The translations under genes were made by a program, and so were the position numbers. The notes beneath the pieces are model-generated. The model was not told where the DNA came from, did not search any database, and saw only the letters and a program-made list of their open reading frames with translations. From contig DATDJI010000027.1 in assembly GCA_036520615.1 (NCBI GenBank), positions 1 through 64,000 of the forward strand: a stretch of DNA of 64,000 nucleotides. The letters run 5' to 3'. Below are positions 17,315 through 25,886 of the stretch, piece after piece. Origin of the DNA: CAMCXE01 sp036520615 (lineage in GTDB: Bacteria > Pseudomonadota > Gammaproteobacteria > Pseudomonadales > Cellvibrionaceae). How positions within the stretch are numbered: the first letter of the stretch is position 1; every line of letters begins with the position of its first letter.

Positions 17315-18628
17315 CTAAAACGAATATCCCAGCGTGAACATTACGGCTTTGGTGTCGGGATACAAATCCTGCTGAGTTAGCGCTCCAAAACCTTGTTCGC
17401 CTGAATTACTTTGTACAAAATATTCCGCTCGGACGGAAAATTCCTGCTGATTAAATTGTCGCGCGTATTTAATTCCCAGTGTGGTGCCGGTTAAATCGCC
17501 GAGGCGATAGTCCGCGCTGGCATTGCTCAAGATGAGAGTTTGTGCGCCGTTGTTATAATCCGTATCCCATACAAAGCGGCGGTAAAAATCCGCTGCTGAT
17601 TGCGTGTAATAACGCAGGTGAGGCTCTAGATAAGCATGGTCCAATTGCCAGTGGTATTTTAAATCGATGGTATTGGATGTAATGCCCCAGTCGTCACTCA
17701 TTAGCCGATAAGATCCATCCAGCACATCGCCATTTTTTAACATGTATTTTGTCTGCCAAAACAGGGCGTGTTTAGTGCGAGAATCCGGCCTTTGTTCGTA
17801 AATATAAATGGCTCTGCTAGCACCGTCTAAATAATTCTCCCCGCTGTTGTGGTCAATTACGCTGAGTATTTTATAGGGGTCAGTTAAATAACCGCTGCTT
17901 GTGCTCAGCGAGTAATTTAATTGCATGATCGTGCGATTATTTATGACTTGAGTGATGCCAATTAACCCATCGAGAAGGGTTTTGGAGTCACCATCTTCGG
18001 TGCGCGAAGCGTCGTACACTTGTTGAAAATTGGCGACGCGAGAATCGGGTATACGGCTTAGGGCTTTGGGCTTGCCGCCTTCAGGCTTAATCGTATCGCT
18101 GGAGGCGGCAACACCGAGAGTTAATTCAGTGTTTTTCTCATTTAAATAGCGCGTAATTGTGCCGCTTAATCCGCCACTAAAATAATCGTGTTCTGCTGAG
18201 ATATTAATGCCGCTGCTATAGCGCCAATCATTGTTGATTGGGGCAGCCCAGGCGACGTTGACCGCAGCGCGAGTATCTTTAAACGTGTCATCCAGCGGCG
18301 CTGTATTTGGCTCGATTGTATAGCCGCCCTTACCGCTAGGGCGGGTGAATGTTTGCGGTTGGCTTGAGGGAGTTGCGCCATTAGGTGAAGCGCCGGTGAG
18401 TGTATCTATAGTCAATTTGGCATTGAGCTGGGCGTCATCGGCAAAATAACCGGTAATACCTATGACGGGCTCTAACGCTTGTACGCGCCCGCCATCTTCG
18501 CCGTAATACAAAATTGCCGTATCTACATCCCAGCTGCCGGGTGTGCCTGCGTGGATGAGCGTGCCGAGTAGTGTGCAGGTGGCACCGGCAAGCGCTTGTG
18601 CAATGGAACGAGTTTTAGTTAGTTGCAT
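17315..18628 (-). CDS. DUF3570 outer-membrane barrel-like protein
   Basis: Exported protein of 437 residues with a signal peptide (cleavage near IHAG, residue 28) and a beta-barrel-like pattern ending in Phe (FTLGYSF), consistent with the outer membrane. It matches DUF3570 by the N-terminal WDVDTAILYYGEDGGRV, the TIDTLTGASPNGA motif (residues 73-85) and the DTRAAVNVAW and SSGINISAEHDYFS segments. Function is unknown. It overlaps the DUF4266 gene by 10 nt and precedes apbE, a neighbourhood recalled from other proteobacteria. The LTGASPNGATPS stretch resembles ApbE target motifs (see findings). No cofactor has been shown for the family as far as I know. Confidence 0.88.
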   Translation of the reverse strand: MQLTKTRSIAQALAGATCTLLGTLIHAGTPGSWDVDTAILYYGEDGGRVQALEPVIGITGYFADDAQLNAKLTIDTLTGASPNGATPSSQPQTFTRPSGKGGYTIEPNTAPLDDTFKDTRAAVNVAWAAPINNDWRYSSGINISAEHDYFSGGLSGTITRYLNEKNTELTLGVAASSDTIKPEGGKPKALSRIPDSRVANFQQVYDASRTEDGDSKTLLDGLIGITQVINNRTIMQLNYSLSTSSGYLTDPYKILSVIDHNSGENYLDGASRAIYIYEQRPDSRTKHALFWQTKYMLKNGDVLDGSYRLMSDDWGITSNTIDLKYHWQLDHAYLEPHLRYYTQSAADFYRRFVWDTDYNNGAQTLILSNASADYRLGDLTGTTLGIKYARQFNQQEFSVRAEYFVQSNSGEQGFGALTQQDLYPDTKAVMFTLGYSF

Positions 18629-18837
18629 CCGCAGCCACCTCCACCAAAACCGCGGCCACCGCTGCTGGCTTCTTTGCTGAAATAAATATGTTCATCGAGC
18701 CCTGCTTCGATGGGATCGGAGGTGAGCAACATAGATTCTTTAGCCAACAGGCCGCGCTCGTAGGCTTTAACGCCCAGCTGACTGCAACCGGCCAGTAGAA
18801 AACTGGCCAGTAGAGTTAGCGAAAGTGTAATTCGCAT
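18619..18837 (-). CDS. DUF4266 small lipoprotein with C-terminal CGCN
   Basis: A 72-residue lipoprotein, first gene of the DUF4266-DUF3570-apbE operon. The lipobox LAGC puts the acylated Cys at residue 18. The family core is VKAYERGLLAKESM and the DEHIYFSKEASSGG segment, and the chain ends in GGRGFGGGGCGCN. The invariant-looking glycine-rich tail with two cysteines and a terminal Asn is the hallmark of DUF4266, whose function is unknown. It overlaps the DUF3570 gene by 10 nt, so translation is probably coupled. Metal or cofactor binding by the CGCN tail is speculation. Confidence 0.88.
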   Translation of the reverse strand: MRITLSLTLLASFLLAGCSQLGVKAYERGLLAKESMLLTSDPIEAGLDEHIYFSKEASSGGRGFGGGGCGCN

Positions 18838-19231
18838 GAATAAACCTAAAAATTGTGGGTTTATGCAAGTCTAAACACTAAGCAGCATTTAAAAAAACAA
18901 TTTCTGCAAAAAATTTCTTAATAGGTTAAATTGGATAATTAAAATGCTAATGATTTGTATTTGCGCTGACGCTTCAGTGCAGTACCGCATTGTTGAAGAG
19001 AGGAAATTACCCGACATAGTCAAATTCATTTTAGATGCCGCGGATAGCGATTTCGTAAAATCCTCACCGGCAAATTTAAACTGAGACATGTTAAAAAATT
19101 TAGTTTGCAGTTACCGTGTTTTGCCTAATGCGCTGCTTAGTTTGCAGGCTACAAAAAGCGCCAAGTTCTATTTATAAAAGCGATCATTAAAAATGCTCTT
19201 CATAGTATTGGCGCATTAATACTAAAAAACC
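18838..19231. other. Leader region upstream of the DUF4266 operon
   Basis: About 390 nt of AT-rich DNA containing the presumed minus-strand promoter of the DUF4266 operon. A 66-codon minus-strand frame (18889-19089) has no family resemblance and no good ribosome binding site, so it is not called as a gene. Confidence 0.5.
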
Positions 19232-20128
19232 CTACTGTACGTTAAACGTATTGCAACTCCCCACAGAACCCTCGTTAAAGCCTTTATTAAACCAAGCTAC
19301 ACGCTCTTTAGCGCTGCCATGGGTAAAGGATTCTGGGCGTACAGTGCGGCCTGCCGAAGATTGTAAGCGGTCATCACCTATGGCGCTGGCGGCGGTGAGC
19401 GCCTCTTCTAAATCGCCGGTTTCCAAAAAATTACCGCGCTGTTTAGCGTAAAAACCCCAGATGCCGGCAAAACAATCCGCCTGTAATTCTTGTTTTACCG
19501 ATAATCGATTGCGTTCAACTTCGGATAATCCGGCGGATAATTTTTCCACCTTGGCATTAATGCCCAGCAGATATTGCACGTGGTGACCTACTTCGTGGGC
19601 TATTACGTAAGCCTGTGCAAAATCGCCCGGTGCGCCTAGACGGGTTTTCATAATTTGGTAAAAACTCAAATCAATATAGAGTTTTTGATCCCCAGGGCAA
19701 TAAAACGGCCCCATAGCAGCCTCGGCATACCCGCAGGCGGATTGCACTGCATTGCGAAATAATACTAATTTAGGTGGCTGATACTGCTGACCAGATTTTT
19801 GAAATAATCCCTGCCAGGTGTCCTCTGTACTCGCAAGAATCACCGACACAAAATCTGCTAATGGATCTTGCGTGACTTCTTGTTGAGCGGGTTGAGCAGG
19901 TTCAGTGCTTGAGCCGAGCAACATGGGCGCGATATCAATGCCTAACATTTTCGCGCCGAAATAGACGGCTGCGCCCAGGATGAGAAGGCCGCGGCCCCAG
20001 CGATTCTGGATTAAAAACGGCAATAAGCGCAGCAAAACAGGCGCAGCACCTAAGGCGCCGCGCGATTGTGAGGAGGATAAACGCTGATCTTCTACATTGT
20101 CACTGCGCCGCTCATTGTCCCACCGCAT
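19232..20128 (-). CDS. ypfJ: YpfJ-type neutral zinc metallopeptidase
   Basis: Membrane-anchored putative protease of 298 residues (COG2321, neutral zinc metallopeptidase). The N-terminal about 40 residues are cytoplasmic and polar (MRWDNERRSDNVEDQR). One TM helix is at about residues 43-65, followed by a periplasmic catalytic domain with the zincin motif in VIAHEVGHHVQ (about residue 180). The downstream segment QELQADCFAGIWG supplies the third zinc ligand region, and the C-terminus has FTHGSAKERVAWFNKGF. The ATG is preceded by TTGAGGTG at good spacing. The gene is monocistronic. Substrate unknown. Confidence 0.92.
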   Translation of the reverse strand: MRWDNERRSDNVEDQRLSSSQSRGALGAAPVLLRLLPFLIQNRWGRGLLILGAAVYFGAKMLGIDIAPMLLGSSTEPAQPAQQEVTQDPLADFVSVILASTEDTWQGLFQKSGQQYQPPKLVLFRNAVQSACGYAEAAMGPFYCPGDQKLYIDLSFYQIMKTRLGAPGDFAQAYVIAHEVGHHVQYLLGINAKVEKLSAGLSEVERNRLSVKQELQADCFAGIWGFYAKQRGNFLETGDLEEALTAASAIGDDRLQSSAGRTVRPESFTHGSAKERVAWFNKGFNEGSVGSCNTFNVQ

Positions 20129-20277
20129 AAGTCACCTCAAGGATTATTTATATGGGGTGAGTTTAACGCAGTTGTAGTGGGGCGTCTGTGTGGGATGCAA
20201 CTGTTGCACCGGTAAGCGAGAATTGAAGTGGCGGCGGAAATATAGCTAGGAAACCTGTGAAAAACTTGCCGTCGAGT

Positions 20278-22809
20278 TTAATTCCCCGCTAATTTAAATT
20301 GATTAAACATAGATCTTAATTCGCGCGATTCATCCGCTAATGCTCCGCTTGTGGCCGTGGCCTCTTCAATTAAAGCGGCATTTTGTTGCGTGATGGTTTC
20401 TATTTGCGCGATGCTGCGGCGAATTTCTTCGATGCCTATGTATTGCTGGCGAGCACTTTGGGAAATTTTCGAAGTGGCATTTTGCGAGGATTGAATTAAC
20501 CCGCTCAGCTCTTCAATTGATTTGGCAGTTTGCGTAACCAAAAATGAGCCGTTGCTGACTTTTTCTAAGCTATCGCCAATTAACGTTTTAATTTGTCGGG
20601 CCGAATCGGCTGAACGCTGGGCGAGGTTGCGCACTTCTCCTGCGACGACAGCAAAGCCGCGACCTTGCTCTCCTGCGCGGGCAGCTTCCACCGCTGCATT
20701 TAATGCCAGTAAATTAGTTTGAAAAGCGATTTCGTCGATGACGCCAATAATTTCGCCTATTTTGCGCGAGGAGATTTCAATTTGCCCCATCGCTTGAATA
20801 GTGTTTTGCAAAATAATATTGCCATCGCTGGCTTTTTTATTGGCTGCAACCGCAACTTGGCTGGTGTGATCGGCGTTTTGTGTCGCGTGTTTAACTTGAT
20901 CGACTAATTCATCCACGGTGCGAGCAATCTGCTCGATAGCCGAGGCCTGCTCCTCAACGCGCTGGCTTAGATTTTCGTTGCTGGCGCTAATTTCGCTGCT
21001 GCCGGAGGCAACCGCTTCTGCGCTGTGGTGAATGTTAGTGACAAGTGCAGATAAGTTTTTGCAGCTGTTATTAAAATCCTGCCGTACCTGCTCAAACACA
21101 CCCAAGAAAGGTGTGTTGAGGGATTGAGATAAATTGCCTTGTGCCAGGGCAGTTGTGCCCTTAGCTAAATCATTTAGTACGGTCTCTAATGTGGATGCCA
21201 TCGTATTAAGGCTCTGCTCCATGCGCGCTCGTGCGCTTGTGCCGCCTGAGCTACTAACACGCTCGGATAAGCGGCCCTGCGCTATGGCGCTGGCGAATTG
21301 ATTGACGCTGCTGGCGAGCGCTTCCTCGGTGGCCAGACGCGCGGCTTCTTCTCGCTCCCGTGCCGTTTGACGCTCAGCGGCGGCGCGGGTTTGGCGATCG
21401 GCTTCGGCTTTTTGCTCCGATTTTAGACGCGCTTCGTCTTCTGCGCGGGCTTGTTCTATGCGGGCATAGTCTTCTCGCTCTGCACGCAGACGGGCTGCTG
21501 TTTCAGCTTCTTGTTGGGCGAGGGCTTGGCGGCGGCTTTGTTCCTCGCGTTGACGGGTTTCATCTGCGCGCAGGTTTTCTTCTTGGGCTAACTTAGCTTC
21601 TATGTTGCGCCTTTCTTCTGCGGCTTTTGTGTCTGCGATTTGTTTGTCGATAATAGATTTTCTAAACCGATCCGCCGCTTTGGCAACGCCGCCAATTTCA
21701 TCGTGGCGAGCCTGGCCGTCGACTGGAGAAATTAAATCGCGCAGCCCAGAGGCGAGATTACTCACCTGCTGTTCTACCTGCTTTAGTGGGCCAGAAATTG
21801 TTTTGCGGCCAAGAAATCCGGCCAACAACACCAGCACTATCCCAAACACCAAGCTGCCGCAGGTAACCCAAACTGCCGCGCGAGTCTGCCCTTTAAGGCT
21901 ATTTAAATTCTCAGTGATGCCCTGTTCGGTTAGCGCTTGGGCTTGTTTTGCGTTGAGGATGTAACTTGCATAGGCCTCGTTAAAGGTGTTTTCCAGCTCG
22001 GCGGTTTTATCGTTGTGGTTTTTTTGATTCTGATAGCGTGTCGTGGCTAAGGCTGAAAAATCTTTAAGATTTTTCTTAAGCGCAGCTGTGTCGGCAATAT
22101 TTGCTTTGCTCAGCACTCCGATGCGCTCAAGTGCGATTTTTAAACGCTCTTGTACGCCCTCTAGTGCATTGGTGTCATCGCCGCTGAGCAATTCTTCAAG
22201 GTATAAATGCGCTGCGGTTATGTAATATTTCATATCGCCAATAGCTACGGCGGCATCGGTTGTAAGTGCTTTACCTGCGTGCAGCTGCCACTCATCAAGG
22301 CTTTTAATTAAACGCTCAAAACTCTCATCAAATTGCGCGTCCGACTCGCCGCCAGCACTCTGTTTATTTTTTGCATGCTCCATCCGCAGCAGGCCGACGC
22401 GCTCAAAGCGCTCAATTTGCCGGCCTATTTCCTCAAATTTCTCTATGACAGCGGGGTTGTGCGTGGGGATTATTTCTAGTCCATCGCGGTTGCCGCCTTT
22501 TAATAAGGCATTAACGTACCAGCGGGCGGTGCGAAGGGATTCAGCGGTTGCTTTGTCGGCGCCGGGCACGTCGTTCATGGCTTCTTCCGTAGTGCGATGT
22601 GCTTCGGCCACTAAATATTCCATCAAAATTGCACCTTCCGTTTGCGGCGCTAATTCTCTGGCGGCTGTTAGTCCGTGGCTGCCGACGCTATTGAGTAAGC
22701 CCAGGCTCAAGCCTGATTGAATTAATAACACGCCGAGTAACGAGCCGAAAAATATCGATAGTTTTTTATCAACTTTCAATTGGTCGAATATGGCGATGAG
22801 CTTGTGCAT
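20278..22809 (-). CDS. Methyl-accepting chemotaxis protein with long charged coiled coil
   Basis: Chemoreceptor of 843 residues. TM1 is at about 18-38, then a helical periplasmic ligand domain of about 270 residues, TM2 at about 312-335 and a HAMP domain. A highly charged Ala/Glu/Arg coiled coil follows (about 390-510, many AExxR/RAExE units), then a second HAMP-like segment (LNDLAKGTTALAQGNLSQSL) and the signalling domain with the hairpin tip EIAFQTNLLALNAAVEAARAGEQGRGFAVVA. No CheR/CheB pentapeptide is present; the C-terminus is FNQFKLAGN. No chemotaxis genes are nearby, so it is an orphan receptor. The ligand is unknown, and the long inserted coiled coil is unusual. Confidence 0.93.
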   Translation of the reverse strand: MHKLIAIFDQLKVDKKLSIFFGSLLGVLLIQSGLSLGLLNSVGSHGLTAARELAPQTEGAILMEYLVAEAHRTTEEAMNDVPGADKATAESLRTARWYVNALLKGGNRDGLEIIPTHNPAVIEKFEEIGRQIERFERVGLLRMEHAKNKQSAGGESDAQFDESFERLIKSLDEWQLHAGKALTTDAAVAIGDMKYYITAAHLYLEELLSGDDTNALEGVQERLKIALERIGVLSKANIADTAALKKNLKDFSALATTRYQNQKNHNDKTAELENTFNEAYASYILNAKQAQALTEQGITENLNSLKGQTRAAVWVTCGSLVFGIVLVLLAGFLGRKTISGPLKQVEQQVSNLASGLRDLISPVDGQARHDEIGGVAKAADRFRKSIIDKQIADTKAAEERRNIEAKLAQEENLRADETRQREEQSRRQALAQQEAETAARLRAEREDYARIEQARAEDEARLKSEQKAEADRQTRAAAERQTAREREEAARLATEEALASSVNQFASAIAQGRLSERVSSSGGTSARARMEQSLNTMASTLETVLNDLAKGTTALAQGNLSQSLNTPFLGVFEQVRQDFNNSCKNLSALVTNIHHSAEAVASGSSEISASNENLSQRVEEQASAIEQIARTVDELVDQVKHATQNADHTSQVAVAANKKASDGNIILQNTIQAMGQIEISSRKIGEIIGVIDEIAFQTNLLALNAAVEAARAGEQGRGFAVVAGEVRNLAQRSADSARQIKTLIGDSLEKVSNGSFLVTQTAKSIEELSGLIQSSQNATSKISQSARQQYIGIEEIRRSIAQIETITQQNAALIEEATATSGALADESRELRSMFNQFKLAGN

Positions 22810-22976
22810 GGTGTCCCCAGGGAGTGAAATCCGTTACGTGCTGGCGGTGTCTATGAAGTTAAGTTGAAGAATGCAGTTGCATCAAAGGCAGTGGCAGGAT
22901 TGCGACCAATGGTTGAGTTACTGATACCGCGGCTGCGAGCATGCGGGTTCGCAGCCTGTGTGCATCATCAATGCGA

Positions 22977-24341
22977 TTATTCGCCTTCCACGCGCAGATT
23001 TTTTTCTGGCGGTGGAGCTTTGGCTACCCAAGTTTCGCCATCAGTTAGCCGTAAGCGAAAAGGCCGGTGCTGAGGAATATCCTGCTGTCTGCGGATAAGC
23101 TTGCCTTCGGCATTCAGGCAGATGCTATAGCCGCGCTCAAGTGTCGGCATCGGGCTTAGGTTGGTAAGCAACATGGCCGCCTGCTGCAACTGTTGCTGTC
23201 TGCTTCGTAAAGCGGCTAAAACTGCGCGTTCAAGCCGTACTTGCAGAGCTTGCCGATGTTGAGCTTGCAGAGCTAGTCGGTTATTGGGGGATTGTTGTAA
23301 CAGCTGATGCTGTACCTGCTGATGGCGTTGAGCGCTTGCATGCAGCAGCTGGCGCATGGCTTTTTGCAGTCGCATAACTAACAGGTCGATGTGCTGTTGG
23401 CGCATTTGCAATTGCCTGCGCGGGTTTTGCAAGCGGCTTGTGGCGAGCAAAAGCTGTTGCCGCGCCGATTTAATTTCCTGGTGCGTACGTTGTGTTAGCG
23501 TTATGGTCAGGCCCTGCACATAGCTGAGTAATTCAACGCAATCAGGTACGGCAAGGGCTGCGGCCGCTGAAGGCGTGGGAGCGCGCACATCGGCGATAAA
23601 ATCGCTGATCGTGATGTCGGTTTCATGGCCCACCGCACTGATAATTGGAATCTGGCTAGCAAAAATAGCGCGCGCCACAACTTCTTCATTGAACGCCCAA
23701 AGATCTTCCAAGCTGCCACCACCACGGCCGAGAATAATCACATCTGCAAGTGCCTGTGCGTTCACCTTGTGAATTGCATTAGCAATTTGCTCCCGGGCTC
23801 CACTGCCCTGTACGGCCACGGGAATTACTAAAACGTCGCAATAGGGCATGCGCTTATGCAGCACATGGATGACATCGCGTACGGCAGCTCCGGTGGCTGA
23901 AGTGATCACGGCAATGCGAGAAGGTAAATAGGGCAGCTCTTGCTTGTGCTGTTCGTCGAACAAGCCTTCCGCGTTTAAGCGTGCTTTTAGCGCCTCGAAC
24001 TGTTGTTGCAGATCGCCAAGTCCCGCAGGCTCCATGTGCTCCACGATTAACTGATAGTCGCCGCGCCCCTCGTAAAGGCTCACCTTCGCGCGCACGAGAA
24101 CCTTATCGCCATCTTTTACGACGCTGCGCACGCCCTGATTGCGGTTTTTGAACATGGCGCAGCGGATCTGCGCGTTGGAATCTTTGAGGGTGAAGTACCA
24201 ATGGCCTGATGAAGGGCGGGAGAGATTGCTCAGCTCACCTTCCACCCAGAGCAGCGGCAAGGCTTCCAAAAGTTGACGCACCTGGCCATTAAGTTGGCTT
24301 ACGCTCAGCACTTGGCGTTCAGGAGACGAAGATAAGCTCAT
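22977..24341 (-). CDS. xseA: Exodeoxyribonuclease VII large subunit
   Basis: Large subunit of ExoVII, which degrades single-stranded DNA to oligonucleotides together with XseB. The protein has 454 residues (E. coli 456). It carries an N-terminal OB-fold (WVEGELSNLSRPSSGHWYFTL), the catalytic core (VITSATGAAVRDVIHVLHKRMP, ILGRGGGSLEDLWAFNEE, SAVGHETD and ADVRAPTPSAAA) and a long Gln/Arg-rich coiled coil before the C-terminal cap (LERGYSICLNAEGK). ATG 24341 is preferred over an in-frame TTG four codons upstream. xseB is not in the window. Confidence 0.96.
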   Translation of the reverse strand: MSLSSSPERQVLSVSQLNGQVRQLLEALPLLWVEGELSNLSRPSSGHWYFTLKDSNAQIRCAMFKNRNQGVRSVVKDGDKVLVRAKVSLYEGRGDYQLIVEHMEPAGLGDLQQQFEALKARLNAEGLFDEQHKQELPYLPSRIAVITSATGAAVRDVIHVLHKRMPYCDVLVIPVAVQGSGAREQIANAIHKVNAQALADVIILGRGGGSLEDLWAFNEEVVARAIFASQIPIISAVGHETDITISDFIADVRAPTPSAAAALAVPDCVELLSYVQGLTITLTQRTHQEIKSARQQLLLATSRLQNPRRQLQMRQQHIDLLVMRLQKAMRQLLHASAQRHQQVQHQLLQQSPNNRLALQAQHRQALQVRLERAVLAALRSRQQQLQQAAMLLTNLSPMPTLERGYSICLNAEGKLIRRQQDIPQHRPFRLRLTDGETWVAKAPPPEKNLRVEGE

Positions 24342-24432
24342 GGAGGTGCTCAATGTTAGGCTAAGCGCTGCAGTCTAGGCATATTGCCTGCAAAATTAAA
24401 CCTGAAGCCTGCAGGTTAAACGGGTTCTGAAT

Positions 24433-24849
24433 TTAATTTAGAACGAAATAAGCCACAAAGCAGTAACGCAGGGTTTTGCCAAGGGCAATCAGTATGATCG
24501 CTGTCGCCCATGGAACGCGCATTAGCCCCGCTGCTAATGCCAACAAATCGCCCACAAACGGCAGCCAGGTAAACAGCAGACAGCCGATGCCATAGCGTCG
24601 AAAATAGCCTTCAGAGCGCAAGATTTGTGCGTCGGTAAAATAAAACCAACGCCTTTGAGCGAAGGCGCGCAAATAACGACCCAAATAGGTATTGGTGAGG
24701 GCGCCGAGGGTGTTGGCGCAGCTTGCTGTTGCTACCAATGCCCAGGGTAAAAGGCTTGTGTGCAGCAACGGAATGAGCAGCGCTTCGGACGGGACGGGTA
24801 ATAAACTGCCTGCGGCAAAGCTCAAAAGAGCGAGGTAAACGTACTCCAT
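24433..24849 (-). CDS. yqaA: YqaA family membrane protein
   Basis: Small inner-membrane protein of 138 residues related to the VTT/SNARE-associated (DedA-like) family. It contains four to five hydrophobic segments and the family motifs LPVPSEALLIPLL near the N-terminus, SCANTLGALTNTYLGRYL, and FTWLPFVGDLLALAAGLMRV followed by GKTLRYC. DedA-type proteins take part in membrane lipid transport; the role of YqaA itself is unknown. ATG 24849 is preceded by TGAGGG. Its promoter region is back to back with that of rpsB. Confidence 0.88.
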   Translation of the reverse strand: MEYVYLALLSFAAGSLLPVPSEALLIPLLHTSLLPWALVATASCANTLGALTNTYLGRYLRAFAQRRWFYFTDAQILRSEGYFRRYGIGCLLFTWLPFVGDLLALAAGLMRVPWATAIILIALGKTLRYCFVAYFVLN

Positions 24850-24863
24850 CAAACCCTCAGGCC

Positions 24864-24892
24864 TTTAAATTTAAGGGGTGCTGTGGTATAAA
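24864..24892 (+). promoter_or_regulatory. rpsB promoter
   Basis: TTTAAA, a 17-nt spacer and TATAAA, followed by the discriminator GCGCGCCC. This matches a sigma-70 promoter of the stringently controlled, ribosomal type and gives a leader of about 130 nt. Confidence 0.6.
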
Positions 24893-24967
24893 GCGCGCCC
24901 TGCCAATCGGGCAGGTAATCCATTATGTCACACACATTCCGTCACACACGTTCTGGGTGCCCCTTGC

Positions 24968-25001
24968 GGGTTGAGCGGTGGGGTTTGTGGAGGCTTAACC
25001 C
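24968..25001 (+). promoter_or_regulatory. rpsB leader hairpin (S2 autoregulation candidate)
   Basis: GGGTTGAGC pairs with GCTTAACCC over 9 bp (one G-U) shortly before the rpsB ribosome binding site. In gammaproteobacteria the rpsB leader is a conserved structured RNA through which S2 represses rpsB-tsf. This hairpin is in the right place, but assignment to that family is by position. Confidence 0.5.
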
Positions 25002-25026
25002 AAATACTTTTTAAGGTACTTTTATC

Positions 25027-25755
25027 ATGCCAACCGTTTCCATGCGTGAAATGCTTCAAGCCGGTGTTCACTTCGGCCACCAAACCCGCTACTGGAACCC
25101 TAAGATGGGCAAATTCATCTTCGGTGCTCGCAGCAAAATCCACATCATTAACCTTGAACAAACTGTGCCCGCCTTTAACAGTGCTTTAGAAACTGTTAAA
25201 CAAATGGCCGCACAAAAGAAAAAAATTCTCTTTGTCGGCACCAAACGCGCCGCGCAAAAAACCATTGCTGAACAAGCTCGCCGTGCTGGCATGCCGTTCG
25301 TTAGTCAGCGCTGGTTAGGTGGCATGCTCACTAACTACAAAACTATCCGCGCTTCCATTCGCCGTCTGCGCGATTTAGAAACCCAAAGCAAAGATGGCAC
25401 CTTTGATAAACTGACCAAAAAAGAAGCCCTGATGCGCGCTCGCGACATGGTGAAGCTTGAGTCTTCTATTGGCGGTATTAAAGATATGGGCGGCCTGCCT
25501 GACGCGTTGTTTGTTATCGACGTTGACCACGAGCGCATCGCTGTACAAGAAGCCAATAAACTGGGCATTAAAGTCATCGGCATCGTCGATACCAACAGCA
25601 ACCCAGATGGCATCGACATTATTATCCCAGGCAACGACGACGCCATCCGCGCTATCAAACTGTACGTGGCCGCTATGGCCGATGCGTGCATTGAAGGTAT
25701 TGCTGGCAAAAATGAATTCGTCGAAGTAACTGACGAACCAGCCGATCAAGCCTAA
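25027..25755 (+). CDS. rpsB: 30S ribosomal protein S2
   Basis: Ribosomal protein S2, 242 residues, full length. It opens with the typical VSMREMLQAGVHFGHQTRYWNPKM and contains the KKILFVGTKRAAQKTI, RWLGGMLTN and DHERIAVQEANKLGIKVIGIVDTN segments. Start ATG is preceded by TAAGGT. It heads the rpsB-tsf pair with an internal terminator hairpin between them, a standard arrangement that lowers tsf expression. Codon use is strongly biased to preferred codons (CGC, AAC, GCC), as expected for a highly expressed gene. Confidence 0.99.
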   Translation: MPTVSMREMLQAGVHFGHQTRYWNPKMGKFIFGARSKIHIINLEQTVPAFNSALETVKQMAAQKKKILFVGTKRAAQKTIAEQARRAGMPFVSQRWLGGMLTNYKTIRASIRRLRDLETQSKDGTFDKLTKKEALMRARDMVKLESSIGGIKDMGGLPDALFVIDVDHERIAVQEANKLGIKVIGIVDTNSNPDGIDIIIPGNDDAIRAIKLYVAAMADACIEGIAGKNEFVEVTDEPADQA

Positions 25756-25782
25756 TACCTCGCTGACAATAATTAGGCGATA

Positions 25783-25806
25783 AAAAAGGGGGCATGCCCC
25801 CTTTTT
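25783..25806 (+). terminator. Terminator/attenuator between rpsB and tsf
   Basis: AAAAAGGGGG-CATG-CCCCCTTTTT is a perfect hairpin with a T run, 27 nt after rpsB. Partial read-through would feed tsf. Confidence 0.88.
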
Positions 25807-25886
25807 GCTAAAGAGTACGGCCTTTTATTTGTTGGCTCAGTTTTAAAGCTAGGCGAATTAATTAAGAATTTTAGAGGACAGTAGTC

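Noticed and set aside
18889..19089. A 66-codon minus-strand frame upstream of the DUF4266 gene.
   Set aside because: It has low-complexity hydrophobic ends, no ribosome binding site and no recognised domain; more likely the leader of the operon.
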